This document shows positions 14,523-22,068 of a stretch of 32,294 nt of DNA, in pieces. Numbering within the stretch: the first letter of the stretch is position 1; the number at the start of each line of letters is the position of its first letter. Where the stretch lies: NCBI GenBank assembly GCA_902800245.1, contig CADCDY010000054.1, positions 1 through 32,294 of the forward strand, in the 5' to 3' direction. The notes beneath the pieces are model-generated. The model worked only from the letters and a program-made list of their open reading frames with translations, searched no databases and was not told the origin of the DNA. Origin of the DNA: an uncultured Prevotellaceae bacterium. GTDB lineage: Bacteria > Bacteroidota > Bacteroidia > Bacteroidales > Bacteroidaceae. Position numbers and translations under genes: made by a program.

Positions 14523-17039
14523 ATGAACAAGAAAATTATTACTGGATTCCTCATGTTTGCACTGGCAGTGTTTAGCATGAGCAGTTTCGTAGCTTGTAAA
14601 GACTACGATGAGGATTCTTACGATGACCTGAAGGCTCGTATCAACACTGAGAAGAATCTTCGCGAACAACTTGAGCAACAGATTAAAGACCTTTGGACAG
14701 CCATTGGCCAGATTAAGAGTTGCGGCTGCAAACCTGAAAATTACGCTTCTCAGACAGAATTTCAACAGGCTCAGAAGAAGCTTGATGCTCTCCAGAAGAC
14801 ACTTGATTCTTTGATACAGAATCTCCCTAGTGGTGGTGGTGGTGACACAACTATTATTTACATTGAGAACCCCTACAATGACAGCTTGATTTTTGTTAGA
14901 CTCAACCAACACAGCGACAGTCTGAAGATGTTGAACACTTTGAACTCTTGGTTGGTTTATGTTGAAAATCTGGCTAAGCAGGATTCAATCCGCATTGACA
15001 GTCTGCGTGACGCTATTGCCGGTTGGGGCGATAACCTGACAAATCTGAACACCCGCGTTGACTCTATCGTTAATGCTCTGACGCATACTCACGACACCAT
15101 CTATATCGGTGGCTGCGATTCAGCGTGCAAGGCTAAGATTGCTGAGGCTAAGGCTGCCGCAGATTCTGCTATGAAGCTTTCAGAGAAAGCATTGCTGCTC
15201 GCTCAGACTAACAGTGATCGTATCGACGACCTGGAGCGTGCCGTTCGCGGTTTGGTTACCAAGGGACAGCTTGCCGAGGAGGTTTATCTGCTCAACAAGC
15301 GCATCGACGACCTGCTCGACAAGATGGTGACTGGTATCATCATTCAGGGCACTGAGAGCCCCGTCATCGGCTACTTCAACACTCCTCTGGACGTTCGTTC
15401 ACAGATGCTTGCTGCATATTACGGTGAGGCCACTAACAATGTATCGTTCCCCTCTGTCAAGACTGCAGACTATGTTGACGCTTCTGAGTTCTGGACTGAG
15501 CGTAACGTTGAAGTGATGGGTATGAATCCTGGTGATGCTGCGGGCAAAGTTTCCCTGAACGGAGGCGAACAATTCGTTGGCCAGAAGGATGGTAAAGAGG
15601 CTGGTAACGCAGGTAAACTGTATCTGACTGTGAACCCCTCTAATGTTGACTTCACGAATAAAACTCTGACTCTGGAGAACTCTAAGGGCGAAGCCTCTGT
15701 AGTATCTCTGTCTCCGCTGAAGAAGTCTGATAAAGAGTTGACCTTCGGTTATACTCGTGCTAACAACGGTTTCTATGAAACTGAGGCTACTCTGAAAGCA
15801 AGCGACATCGACAAGGCAAAGGTTCGCATTAACTTTAAGGACCTCGAGGACGAGGCTAAGACAATGCTGAAGCAGAAGACCAAGAGCAGCGTGCTGGGCT
15901 TCGGTGCAGCCCTTCTGTCAAGCATGAAGGATGTTATGCCTGCTTATGCTATCAAGGCTACTTGGACGAGCCCCGAGAACACTTATGACATGACTACTAC
16001 AAAGAGTTACGACGTTTATTCACAGTATGGTCTGGCTGCTACCGCTATCAAGCCCTTCTCTTATGCATTCCTGAAGGATCTGAATGTAAACCTGCCTGGT
16101 GAGGGAAAACTGCAGGAATTAGCTGATGAGATTATTGATAAGATTAGCAACAAGTTCCATCTTAATGTGCCTGACTTCTCGAAGTATGATCCCAACACTA
16201 TCATCAAGGACATTGTCATCGATCCTACCAATCCGAATGTAACAATCACCATCGAGCAGACTTTGTTGGACGAAAATGGTAATGTGGCTTACTTCTTGAT
16301 AACTGATGGTCAATATATATACTATATGGCAGACATGACTGCTCCCGAAGTTTTTAACATTACTCTGGAAAAATGGCAAACCAACCCTTGGCAAACTTAT
16401 GGAACGCAGAGTGGTCCGAACATAGTTAAAAGTGTACCCATTACCTTCGAAAAGGATGTTAACTTCTACAACACTCTCAAATATGTTGCTGACCAGATTA
16501 ACGCCCGTTATGGCTCTACCAGCCCGCTGGCTGATCTGCTGAACGATGTTATCGCTATTGGTGATCTTAACGCTACCATCCATGATGCTTTCGACGATGT
16601 CAAGTCTGAGATAAATAGTCTTATTACACGTGCTTACAACAAGATGAACAGCATCTTCAGTAAGGCTCCTAACAGAGCTCTGCAGCCTATTCTGATTGCT
16701 AAGGATGGTACGAAGATTAGTATGCTGTCTAAGTCAAAGAAGAATCCTACTAAGGTGAGTGGTACTTCATTGGAACTCGTTCCCACCTCTTACACGCTTG
16801 AGTTGCTTGCTCCTGCTTTCAAGAAGTTCGTTGCTGTAACTGACGTTTGGGATGCTGCCGGCAATCCTGCTGCTGCAAGCATTGGTAAGGCTGCTAATGG
16901 TGACAACATGTTGAAGGTTATCGACAGCGAGAAGACTTGCACCATTAAGGGTCAGGCTGGCTACACCTACGAGATTGCCTACAGCGCCATTGACTATCAT
17001 GGCAAGGTTGTCATCAAGCGTTTCTACGTAAAGTTCTAA
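14523..17039 (+). CDS. Large coiled-coil surface lipoprotein of unknown function
   Basis: I cannot assign a named family. I choose the ATG at 14523 because it gives a compact type II signal peptide (MNKKIITGFLMFALAVFSMS, then SFVAC with the lipidated Cys); an ATG 27 nt earlier is possible. Mature regions: a charged coiled coil (about 30-90) with the Cys pair in KSCGCKPEN, a short Gly linker, a second helical region with GGCDSACKAKIAEAKAAADS and RIDDLERAVRGLVTKGQL (about 130-270), then a mainly beta/mixed body to the C-terminus (KRFYVKF). The start resembles Prevotella lipoproteins beginning CKDYDDD followed by coiled coils. Codons are strongly biased to CGT, GGT, GCT, AAG and AAC, as in the OmpA gene 32 nt downstream, implying abundant expression. 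An envelope-stalk or surface-layer partner of the OmpA protein is my inference. Confidence 0.75.
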   Translation: MNKKIITGFLMFALAVFSMSSFVACKDYDEDSYDDLKARINTEKNLREQLEQQIKDLWTAIGQIKSCGCKPENYASQTEFQQAQKKLDALQKTLDSLIQNLPSGGGGDTTIIYIENPYNDSLIFVRLNQHSDSLKMLNTLNSWLVYVENLAKQDSIRIDSLRDAIAGWGDNLTNLNTRVDSIVNALTHTHDTIYIGGCDSACKAKIAEAKAAADSAMKLSEKALLLAQTNSDRIDDLERAVRGLVTKGQLAEEVYLLNKRIDDLLDKMVTGIIIQGTESPVIGYFNTPLDVRSQMLAAYYGEATNNVSFPSVKTADYVDASEFWTERNVEVMGMNPGDAAGKVSLNGGEQFVGQKDGKEAGNAGKLYLTVNPSNVDFTNKTLTLENSKGEASVVSLSPLKKSDKELTFGYTRANNGFYETEATLKASDIDKAKVRINFKDLEDEAKTMLKQKTKSSVLGFGAALLSSMKDVMPAYAIKATWTSPENTYDMTTTKSYDVYSQYGLAATAIKPFSYAFLKDLNVNLPGEGKLQELADEIIDKISNKFHLNVPDFSKYDPNTIIKDIVIDPTNPNVTITIEQTLLDENGNVAYFLITDGQYIYYMADMTAPEVFNITLEKWQTNPWQTYGTQSGPNIVKSVPITFEKDVNFYNTLKYVADQINARYGSTSPLADLLNDVIAIGDLNATIHDAFDDVKSEINSLITRAYNKMNSIFSKAPNRALQPILIAKDGTKISMLSKSKKNPTKVSGTSLELVPTSYTLELLAPAFKKFVAVTDVWDAAGNPAAASIGKAANGDNMLKVIDSEKTCTIKGQAGYTYEIAYSAIDYHGKVVIKRFYVKF

Positions 17040-17071
17040 TTTTTAAGTAAACATTTTAAAGGATTAAGAAC

Positions 17072-18142
17072 ATGAAAAAAGTAATAATGTCACTTCTGCT
17101 TTTCCTGGGCGTGCTTTCAGCATCTGCCCAGGCCGAGCAGAAAGGCACCACAGAATATGTGTTCCAGCCCCATTGGTATATCAGCGATCTGTTGTCTCCT
17201 ACTGCACAGATTGGTGTAGGTTACAACTTCTCAAAGGTTGTTGGTCTGCGTCTCGCAGTAAATGCTTGGCAGAGCAAGGGCGTCATCAAGCTCGATGATA
17301 ATGATATCGCTGCTGGATTAGAGTATGAGGGTAAGTGGAAGTGGAACTATGTTGCTCCTTCTCTGGAGTTCACGTTCAACCTCTCTAACATTGTTTGCAA
17401 CTACAATCCCAACCGTCTGCTCAACGTATATGCTCTGATTGGCGGTGGTGTTAACATCGGTTTCAAGAACGATGAGGCACAGGATGTAGAGAAGCAGATT
17501 GCTGCTTATCAGAACACCAATTGGTATTATGATGGCAAACAGAACATGCGTTATCTCTGGAACGGCACCGAGGTAAGACCTTTCGGTAAGGCTGGTCTGC
17601 TCTTCGACTTCCGTGTTTCTGACAAGGTCAGCATCAACATCGAAGGTAATGCCAACACCCTCTCTGACAAGTACAACTCAAAGAAGGCTGGCAACTGGGA
17701 CTGGTACTTCAACGCCCTCGCTGGTTTGAAGATCAACCTCGGCAAGACTTATACCACCAAGTTCACTCCTGATCCCGAGCCCGAGATTCGCTACGTGGAG
17801 AAGGTTGTTGAGAAGGTCGTAGAGGTTCCCGCTAAGGTAGAGGTGAAGCCCAATTCGTTCAAGGTGAGAGAGACCGAGGCTGAGAAGATCAAGGACATCG
17901 CCGACTATCTGAAGCAGAACCCCAATGCTAAGGTTGAAGTTACTGGTTATGCTGACGCAGGTACTGGTAACAACCGCATCAACGACCGTCTCGCTAAGCA
18001 GCGTGCCGACGTAGTTGTAAAGGCTCTGATTAACGAGTACAACATCTCTGCAAATCGAATTTCCTTCGATTCTAAGGGTTCACGTGTACAGCCGTTCGCC
18101 GAGAACGACCTCAACCGTGTGACTATCTGTATTGCAGAGTAA
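17072..18142 (+). CDS. OmpA-family outer membrane protein
   Basis: Outer-membrane porin-like protein tied to peptidoglycan. The 356-residue product has a signal peptide (MKKVIMSLLLFLGVLSASAQ), an N-terminal beta-barrel of alternating aromatic/hydrophobic strands (about 25-230, for example HWYISDLLSPTAQIGVGYNF and AGLLFDFRVSDKVSINIEGN), and a Pro/Glu/Val hinge (PEPEIRYVEKVVEKVVEVPA). The C-terminal OmpA domain (about 268-356) contains LKQNPNAKVEVTGYADAGTG and INDRLAKQRADVVVKAL. In the OmpA motif the usual Asn-x-x-Leu-Ser-x-x-Arg-Ala is here NDRLAKQRAD, so the peptidoglycan-contacting Asp (in GYADAG) and Arg appear conserved. It is the second gene of a transcript with the coiled-coil lipoprotein and is followed by a terminator at 18178-18228. 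Codon bias indicates a very abundant protein. Confidence 0.92.
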   Translation: MKKVIMSLLLFLGVLSASAQAEQKGTTEYVFQPHWYISDLLSPTAQIGVGYNFSKVVGLRLAVNAWQSKGVIKLDDNDIAAGLEYEGKWKWNYVAPSLEFTFNLSNIVCNYNPNRLLNVYALIGGGVNIGFKNDEAQDVEKQIAAYQNTNWYYDGKQNMRYLWNGTEVRPFGKAGLLFDFRVSDKVSINIEGNANTLSDKYNSKKAGNWDWYFNALAGLKINLGKTYTTKFTPDPEPEIRYVEKVVEKVVEVPAKVEVKPNSFKVRETEAEKIKDIADYLKQNPNAKVEVTGYADAGTGNNRINDRLAKQRADVVVKALINEYNISANRISFDSKGSRVQPFAENDLNRVTICIAE

Positions 18143-18177
18143 TTCGCATGTTTTTCATAGTTTAAACCAATATTGAG

Positions 18178-18228
18178 TCTGACTCTTATCCATACCACAG
18201 CAGTATGGTAGGAGTCAGATTCTTTTTC
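18178..18228 (+). terminator. Terminator after the OmpA-family gene
   Basis: A two-part hairpin: TCTGACTC (18178-18185) pairs with GAGTCAGA (18212-18219) and, inside a small internal loop, CCATAC (18190-18195) pairs with GTATGG (18203-18208). A T-rich run follows at 18220-18227. The next gene begins 16 nt later without a visible TAnnTTTG promoter, so it may depend on readthrough. Confidence 0.85.
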
Positions 18229-18243
18229 AAATAACCTATACTT

Positions 18244-19407
18244 ATGAAAAGAATTCAACTCCTTTTACTCACTTTGATTTTTACGCTGGCAGCCCAGGCT
18301 CAGATTGCAAACGGATACTACCGTGTAAAAAGTTCGAAGCAGGAGCGCTACGCCCGTGTGCTCGACAATAGAGGCAGCATCAATCTACAGACGACCGATG
18401 CCGATATGGGTGCCCTTTGCACCCAGCGCAGCTGGGACATAGTAGTTTCCGACCCGGGTTCTGTCATATATATTAAGAAGATGACCGAGGGCTACGATCT
18501 GCAGAGTCAGGGAACGGGCAGCTACTCGATTATCTCTTATGAGGTTAGAGCTAAGGACATGGGTGACGGCAAATACTGGTGTTATGCCAGCAAAAGCGGT
18601 ATGACGAAATACCTTGCAGATGAGCAGATTACCTTCCTTTCTACCGAAGAAGAAATAGAAAGAGGCTCTTTGGTAACTAATATCGGCCCGTCACAAGGCG
18701 AATATCTTGATTGGGATGTTATTCCGGTAACGACTGGCGACAACTACTTCGGACTTGCACCTACCGTTGCGGCAGGAGGCAGCTACTATCAGACATTCTA
18801 TGCAGCATTCCCATTCACCTTCTTCTCAGAAGGAATGGAAGCCTACTATGTCGACGACATTAACGAGACCACAGGAAAGGTTCACATTAAGGAAATAACC
18901 GGTGGTGTTCCTACCTCTACCCCAGTCATTATCAAGTGTTCGGCACAAGCACCAACCAGTAACAAGCTGAATGTCGGTGCCTCTACCAGTGGTTCTGCTT
19001 CAGGCAACAAGCTCACTGGTGTCTACTTCTGCAATCCCAATGCCGGCAAGCATACCAATGTGAAAGAGTACGACCCCAGCACCATGCGTGTGCTCGGCAC
19101 AGCAAGTGACGGTTCGCTGGCTTTTGTCAAGGCTACCAGCCTACAGTATATCCCAGCCAATACGGCTTACATCACTGTCAGCACTTCAGCTCCCGACGTA
19201 CTGAAAGTGACTACAGGTGAAGAGCCCAGCTATACAAGAGGTGACCTCAATCACGACAGCAAAGTGAATGTCACCGACTATGTTGTTATTGGCAATATGA
19301 TTTTGGGTATTACGCCAGAAACATCTGAAGCTGACTTAAACAACGACGGCACTGTAAATGTGACCGATGCCGTTATATTAGGAAATATTATTTTAAAAGC
19401 TGAATAA
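18244..19407 (+). CDS. Secreted protein with C-terminal dockerin-type calcium-binding repeats
   Basis: Exported 387-residue protein of unknown central function. It has a signal peptide (MKRIQLLLLTLIFTLAAQAQ). A region starting NGYYRVKSSKQERYARVLDN and containing INLQTTDADMG and YDLQSQGTGSYSII resembles beta-trefoil-like domains seen in secreted Prevotella proteins, which is a weak match. The last 55 residues form a dockerin type I pair: GDLNHDSKVNVTDYVVIGNMILG (Asp334) and ADLNNDGTVNVTDAVILGNI (Asp364). Each has a DxNxDxxxxxxD calcium loop followed by a hydrophobic helix. Dockerins bind cohesin modules. The next gene starts 4 nt downstream and appears to carry a cohesin-like domain. This protein has no sorting domain after the dockerin, so binding a partner could be how it is kept at the surface (inference). 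Confidence 0.82.
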   Translation: MKRIQLLLLTLIFTLAAQAQIANGYYRVKSSKQERYARVLDNRGSINLQTTDADMGALCTQRSWDIVVSDPGSVIYIKKMTEGYDLQSQGTGSYSIISYEVRAKDMGDGKYWCYASKSGMTKYLADEQITFLSTEEEIERGSLVTNIGPSQGEYLDWDVIPVTTGDNYFGLAPTVAAGGSYYQTFYAAFPFTFFSEGMEAYYVDDINETTGKVHIKEITGGVPTSTPVIIKCSAQAPTSNKLNVGASTSGSASGNKLTGVYFCNPNAGKHTNVKEYDPSTMRVLGTASDGSLAFVKATSLQYIPANTAYITVSTSAPDVLKVTTGEEPSYTRGDLNHDSKVNVTDYVVIGNMILGITPETSEADLNNDGTVNVTDAVILGNIILKAE

Positions 19408-19411
19408 GAAG

Positions 19412-20938
19412 ATGAAAACACTGCATATTATTAAAATAAGTCTGCTTTTATTGGCAATGCTTCCTTTTGCTGCCAGTGCTCAGAGTCAGTCAAGGCTTGC
19501 AGCAGAAGACTTTACCATCAGCGCTGGAGAGACAAAGACTCTGGCTGTAGACTTAATAAACCCTGATTATGAAGTTACAGCCCTTCAATTCGATATTACA
19601 CTCCCCGAAGGTTTGTCGATACCTTATGATGAGGAAGAAGAAGAATACAAAGCAGAAAAAACTTCAAGATGCACAGCGAAGCATTCGTTATCATCCAACC
19701 GTCTGAGTAACGGAAATATTCGTTTCACTTTGAAACATGAGAAGAATAAGCTGATTTCAGGTACCGAAGGTGCTGTTATCAATATCACTATCGTGGCATC
19801 CAGCAATTTCCAGTCTGGCACCATCCACTTTAGCAATATTGTGCTTTCAAACCCTGATGAGACTCAGGTATTACCCGCTGACTTTGATGTCGTTATTGCT
19901 CCCATGCAGACCAAAGTAAGCATCAAGGCTGATGACAAAACGATGGTTTACGGTAACAACATTCCCACGCTGACCTATACGGTCACCGACGGCACCCCTC
20001 AAGGTGAACCCGCACTGAGTTGCGAAGCCACCTCACAGTCACCTGTAGGCACCTATACCATCAACATTGACAAGGGAACGTTGGCCAACGACGTCGTCAA
20101 TCTGACGGAAGGCACACTGACCATCAGCAAGGCTCAGCTCACCATCACAGCCCAAAGCTATGAGATTACACAGGGCGACGAATTGCCTGAGTTTGAAGTA
20201 AGTTACAGAGGTTTCAAGAACAACGATGACAATAGTGTGCTGACCAAACAGCCCATCATCACGTGCAACGCCACCAAGAACAGCGAACCTGGTGAATACG
20301 AAATCGTTGTCAGCGGTGCAGAGGCCGAAAACTACAATATTTCATACGTGGCAGGTATACTGACCATCAAAGCAGCCATCATCATCGACGAAGATGGCTC
20401 AGAATACATCGTAGAAGAAGGCAACACTGTATCGTTTGCAGGTAATTCTAACGCTGGTTCTACTTATTCTATTCCTGAGGCCGTGATTCAGAATGGCGTG
20501 GTATACACTGTAACAACCATTGCCAGTGGCGCTTTCCAAGGTAATACTGGACTGAAAGTAATAACCATCCCGGAAACAATTGTTGCCATTGGTAGTAATG
20601 CATTCAAAAATTGTACTTCACTGGAAATTATCAATGTCATGGCTACTATACCACCATCACTCTATGATGGTGACGTTTTCACTGCATTATCAGTATTTGC
20701 CGGTGTCGATAAAGAGGCCTGCATAGTCAACGTACCCGAGGGTTGCGTTGAAGCATATCAGAATGCTTATGGTTGGGGCGAATTCGTAAACATCACCGAC
20801 GGAACTACAGGTATCCACGCTATCACTGCAGATGGCAAAATTGGCAATATCTACGACCTGCAAGGCCGTAAGGTTACCGACAGCCAGCTGTCACGTGGCG
20901 TCTATATCATGAATGGTCGCAAATATGTGGTAAAATAA
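19412..20938 (+). CDS. Surface protein: cohesin-like domain, MBG repeats, BspA leucine-rich repeat and C-terminal sorting domain
   Basis: Exported 508-residue modular protein, translationally close to the dockerin gene. After the signal peptide (ends near AASAQSQ), residues about 27-165 have the cohesin-type pattern DFTISAGETKTLAVDLINPD then VTALQFDITLPEGLSI and EGAVINITIVAS...GTIHFSNIVLS, that is, the paired-strand jellyroll order of cohesins. Two MBG-type repeats follow (about 168-240 with MVYGNNIPTLTYTV and GTLTISK; about 240-325 with ITQGDELPEFEVSYRGFKNN and NYNISYVAGILTIK). Then comes a single BspA-type leucine-rich unit (IASGAFQGNTGLKVITIPET). The C-terminus NIYDLQGRKVTDSQLSRGVY...NGRKYVVK resembles a type IX sorting domain, predicting attachment to the cell surface. 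The cohesin call rests on eye comparison and is less certain than the MBG, LRR and sorting calls. Confidence 0.78.
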   Translation: MKTLHIIKISLLLLAMLPFAASAQSQSRLAAEDFTISAGETKTLAVDLINPDYEVTALQFDITLPEGLSIPYDEEEEEYKAEKTSRCTAKHSLSSNRLSNGNIRFTLKHEKNKLISGTEGAVINITIVASSNFQSGTIHFSNIVLSNPDETQVLPADFDVVIAPMQTKVSIKADDKTMVYGNNIPTLTYTVTDGTPQGEPALSCEATSQSPVGTYTINIDKGTLANDVVNLTEGTLTISKAQLTITAQSYEITQGDELPEFEVSYRGFKNNDDNSVLTKQPIITCNATKNSEPGEYEIVVSGAEAENYNISYVAGILTIKAAIIIDEDGSEYIVEEGNTVSFAGNSNAGSTYSIPEAVIQNGVVYTVTTIASGAFQGNTGLKVITIPETIVAIGSNAFKNCTSLEIINVMATIPPSLYDGDVFTALSVFAGVDKEACIVNVPEGCVEAYQNAYGWGEFVNITDGTTGIHAITADGKIGNIYDLQGRKVTDSQLSRGVYIMNGRKYVVK

Positions 20939-20956
20939 CAGGAAATCATCCAAAGA

Positions 20957-20984
20957 TAAACCCCAGCCGTTTGGCTGGGGTTTA
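20957..20984. terminator. Bidirectional terminator between convergent transcripts
   Basis: A perfect 12-bp stem, TAAACCCCAGCC (20957-20968) with GGCTGGGGTTTA (20973-20984), and a 4-nt loop GTTT. T-rich sequence follows on the plus strand (TTTAATTTTA), and TTTATCTTTG follows on the minus strand. It serves the plus-strand cohesin-like gene and the minus-strand beta-barrel gene. Confidence 0.92.
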
Positions 20985-20987
20985 ATT

Positions 20988-22013
20988 TTAGAATATGGTG
21001 TAAGTAAATCGTACGTTCGCTACGGGATATACCGACAGTTTGGACATAAAGTCCACGTAGTCACCGACCTTGCCAGTAATGCCCTCCACGTCGTTAATCA
21101 GGTCCGTACCGTCGTGTGCGTAAAGGCTGGGCTTACCGCCCCAGAGCATGATACCAGCATCAAAACCGACATGCAGACGGTCGTTACCTTTCACCAGGCG
21201 ACCATCGTAGCCTATACCGATATACGGCTTGAAAGCATTCACCTTCATGTCCGCTTTCACCATGTGTTCCTGATTTGGAGTCATCACATAGGGATCACCC
21301 TTCTTGTGAATCACGTTGCCATCCTCGTCTGTGATGTCGTGAGAATAGTCGCCTAAATGGATTCCCATGCGTCCGGCTTTATCAAACAATTCTTGCATCT
21401 TCAGCAATACATCCAGGTCGGTATAAATGTCTTCATAGCCTGGTCCCAGGTCTATCAGTTTCACATTAGCCAGTTCGCGCATTGTCTTACCGTGCAGTTT
21501 ATCGTAAGTATTGTTGTAGATGTCAACAGCCAACAGCGACGTCATACTTTCCGTTTGGTTAAACGCCTCTGCGACATTTGACGGGCCGAGGAAGAATCCC
21601 GCTGTCACACGCCAATGCAAATTCTGCTGCAAAGGATAAATATCGAACAGCACATGCCAGTTCCACATCTTCGCCTTGCCCGTCATTTTCACTTCGTCAC
21701 TCACAGGGGTACCAGTAAGATCCTCCAATACACTGGCCATGCGATCGAACTTATTCTTACTGGCCGCAGGGTCATCACCAATCTGGATGCCAAAAGTCAT
21801 CGGCACCTCCACACGTGGCATGAAACTCAGTCCCGAGCGTACCCACAAATATTTGTTAATGGGCATACTGGCCTCGACACCCAGTCCCGTCGTTCCCAAC
21901 GTTACGCCAACATTCAGGTGGTTGAACTTATCCCACGGCTGACTGTCCACTTGTGCACTCGCAGACACGGATACCATCATTGCAGCAGCCGCTAAAAAAA
22001 TTGACACTCTCAT
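20988..22013 (-). CDS. Outer-membrane beta-barrel protein of unknown function
   Basis: From the ATG at 22013 the product is 341 residues with a clean signal peptide (MRVSIFLAAAAMMVSVSASA, then Q); an in-frame ATG 18 nt earlier is less fitting. The mature sequence begins with strands typical of Bacteroidetes porin-like barrels (HLNVGVTLGTTGLGVEASMP, YLWVRSGLSFMPRVEVPMTF) and ends with alternating strands and an aromatic terminus (YPVANVRFTYTIF, last residue Phe), as expected for insertion by the BAM machinery. The middle contains longer polar loops (DPAASKNKFDRMASVLEDL, HKKGDPYVMTPNQEHMVKAD). It is the last gene of the minus-strand set that begins with the giant LRR protein, 55 nt after the LPP20-like gene, and ends at the bidirectional terminator. 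No specific substrate can be named. Confidence 0.8.
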   Translation of the reverse strand: MRVSIFLAAAAMMVSVSASAQVDSQPWDKFNHLNVGVTLGTTGLGVEASMPINKYLWVRSGLSFMPRVEVPMTFGIQIGDDPAASKNKFDRMASVLEDLTGTPVSDEVKMTGKAKMWNWHVLFDIYPLQQNLHWRVTAGFFLGPSNVAEAFNQTESMTSLLAVDIYNNTYDKLHGKTMRELANVKLIDLGPGYEDIYTDLDVLLKMQELFDKAGRMGIHLGDYSHDITDEDGNVIHKKGDPYVMTPNQEHMVKADMKVNAFKPYIGIGYDGRLVKGNDRLHVGFDAGIMLWGGKPSLYAHDGTDLINDVEGITGKVGDYVDFMSKLSVYPVANVRFTYTIF

Positions 22014-22068
22014 AGTTATATTATCATTCAACTTGCTTAGTTAATATTATCAATCTCTCAATTCTCTA

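Noticed and set aside
14258..14578. N-terminal extension of the GH2 protein to an ATG at 14578
   Set aside because: It would overlap both divergent promoters and the start of the lipoprotein, and would place more than 100 residues in front of a normal signal peptide.
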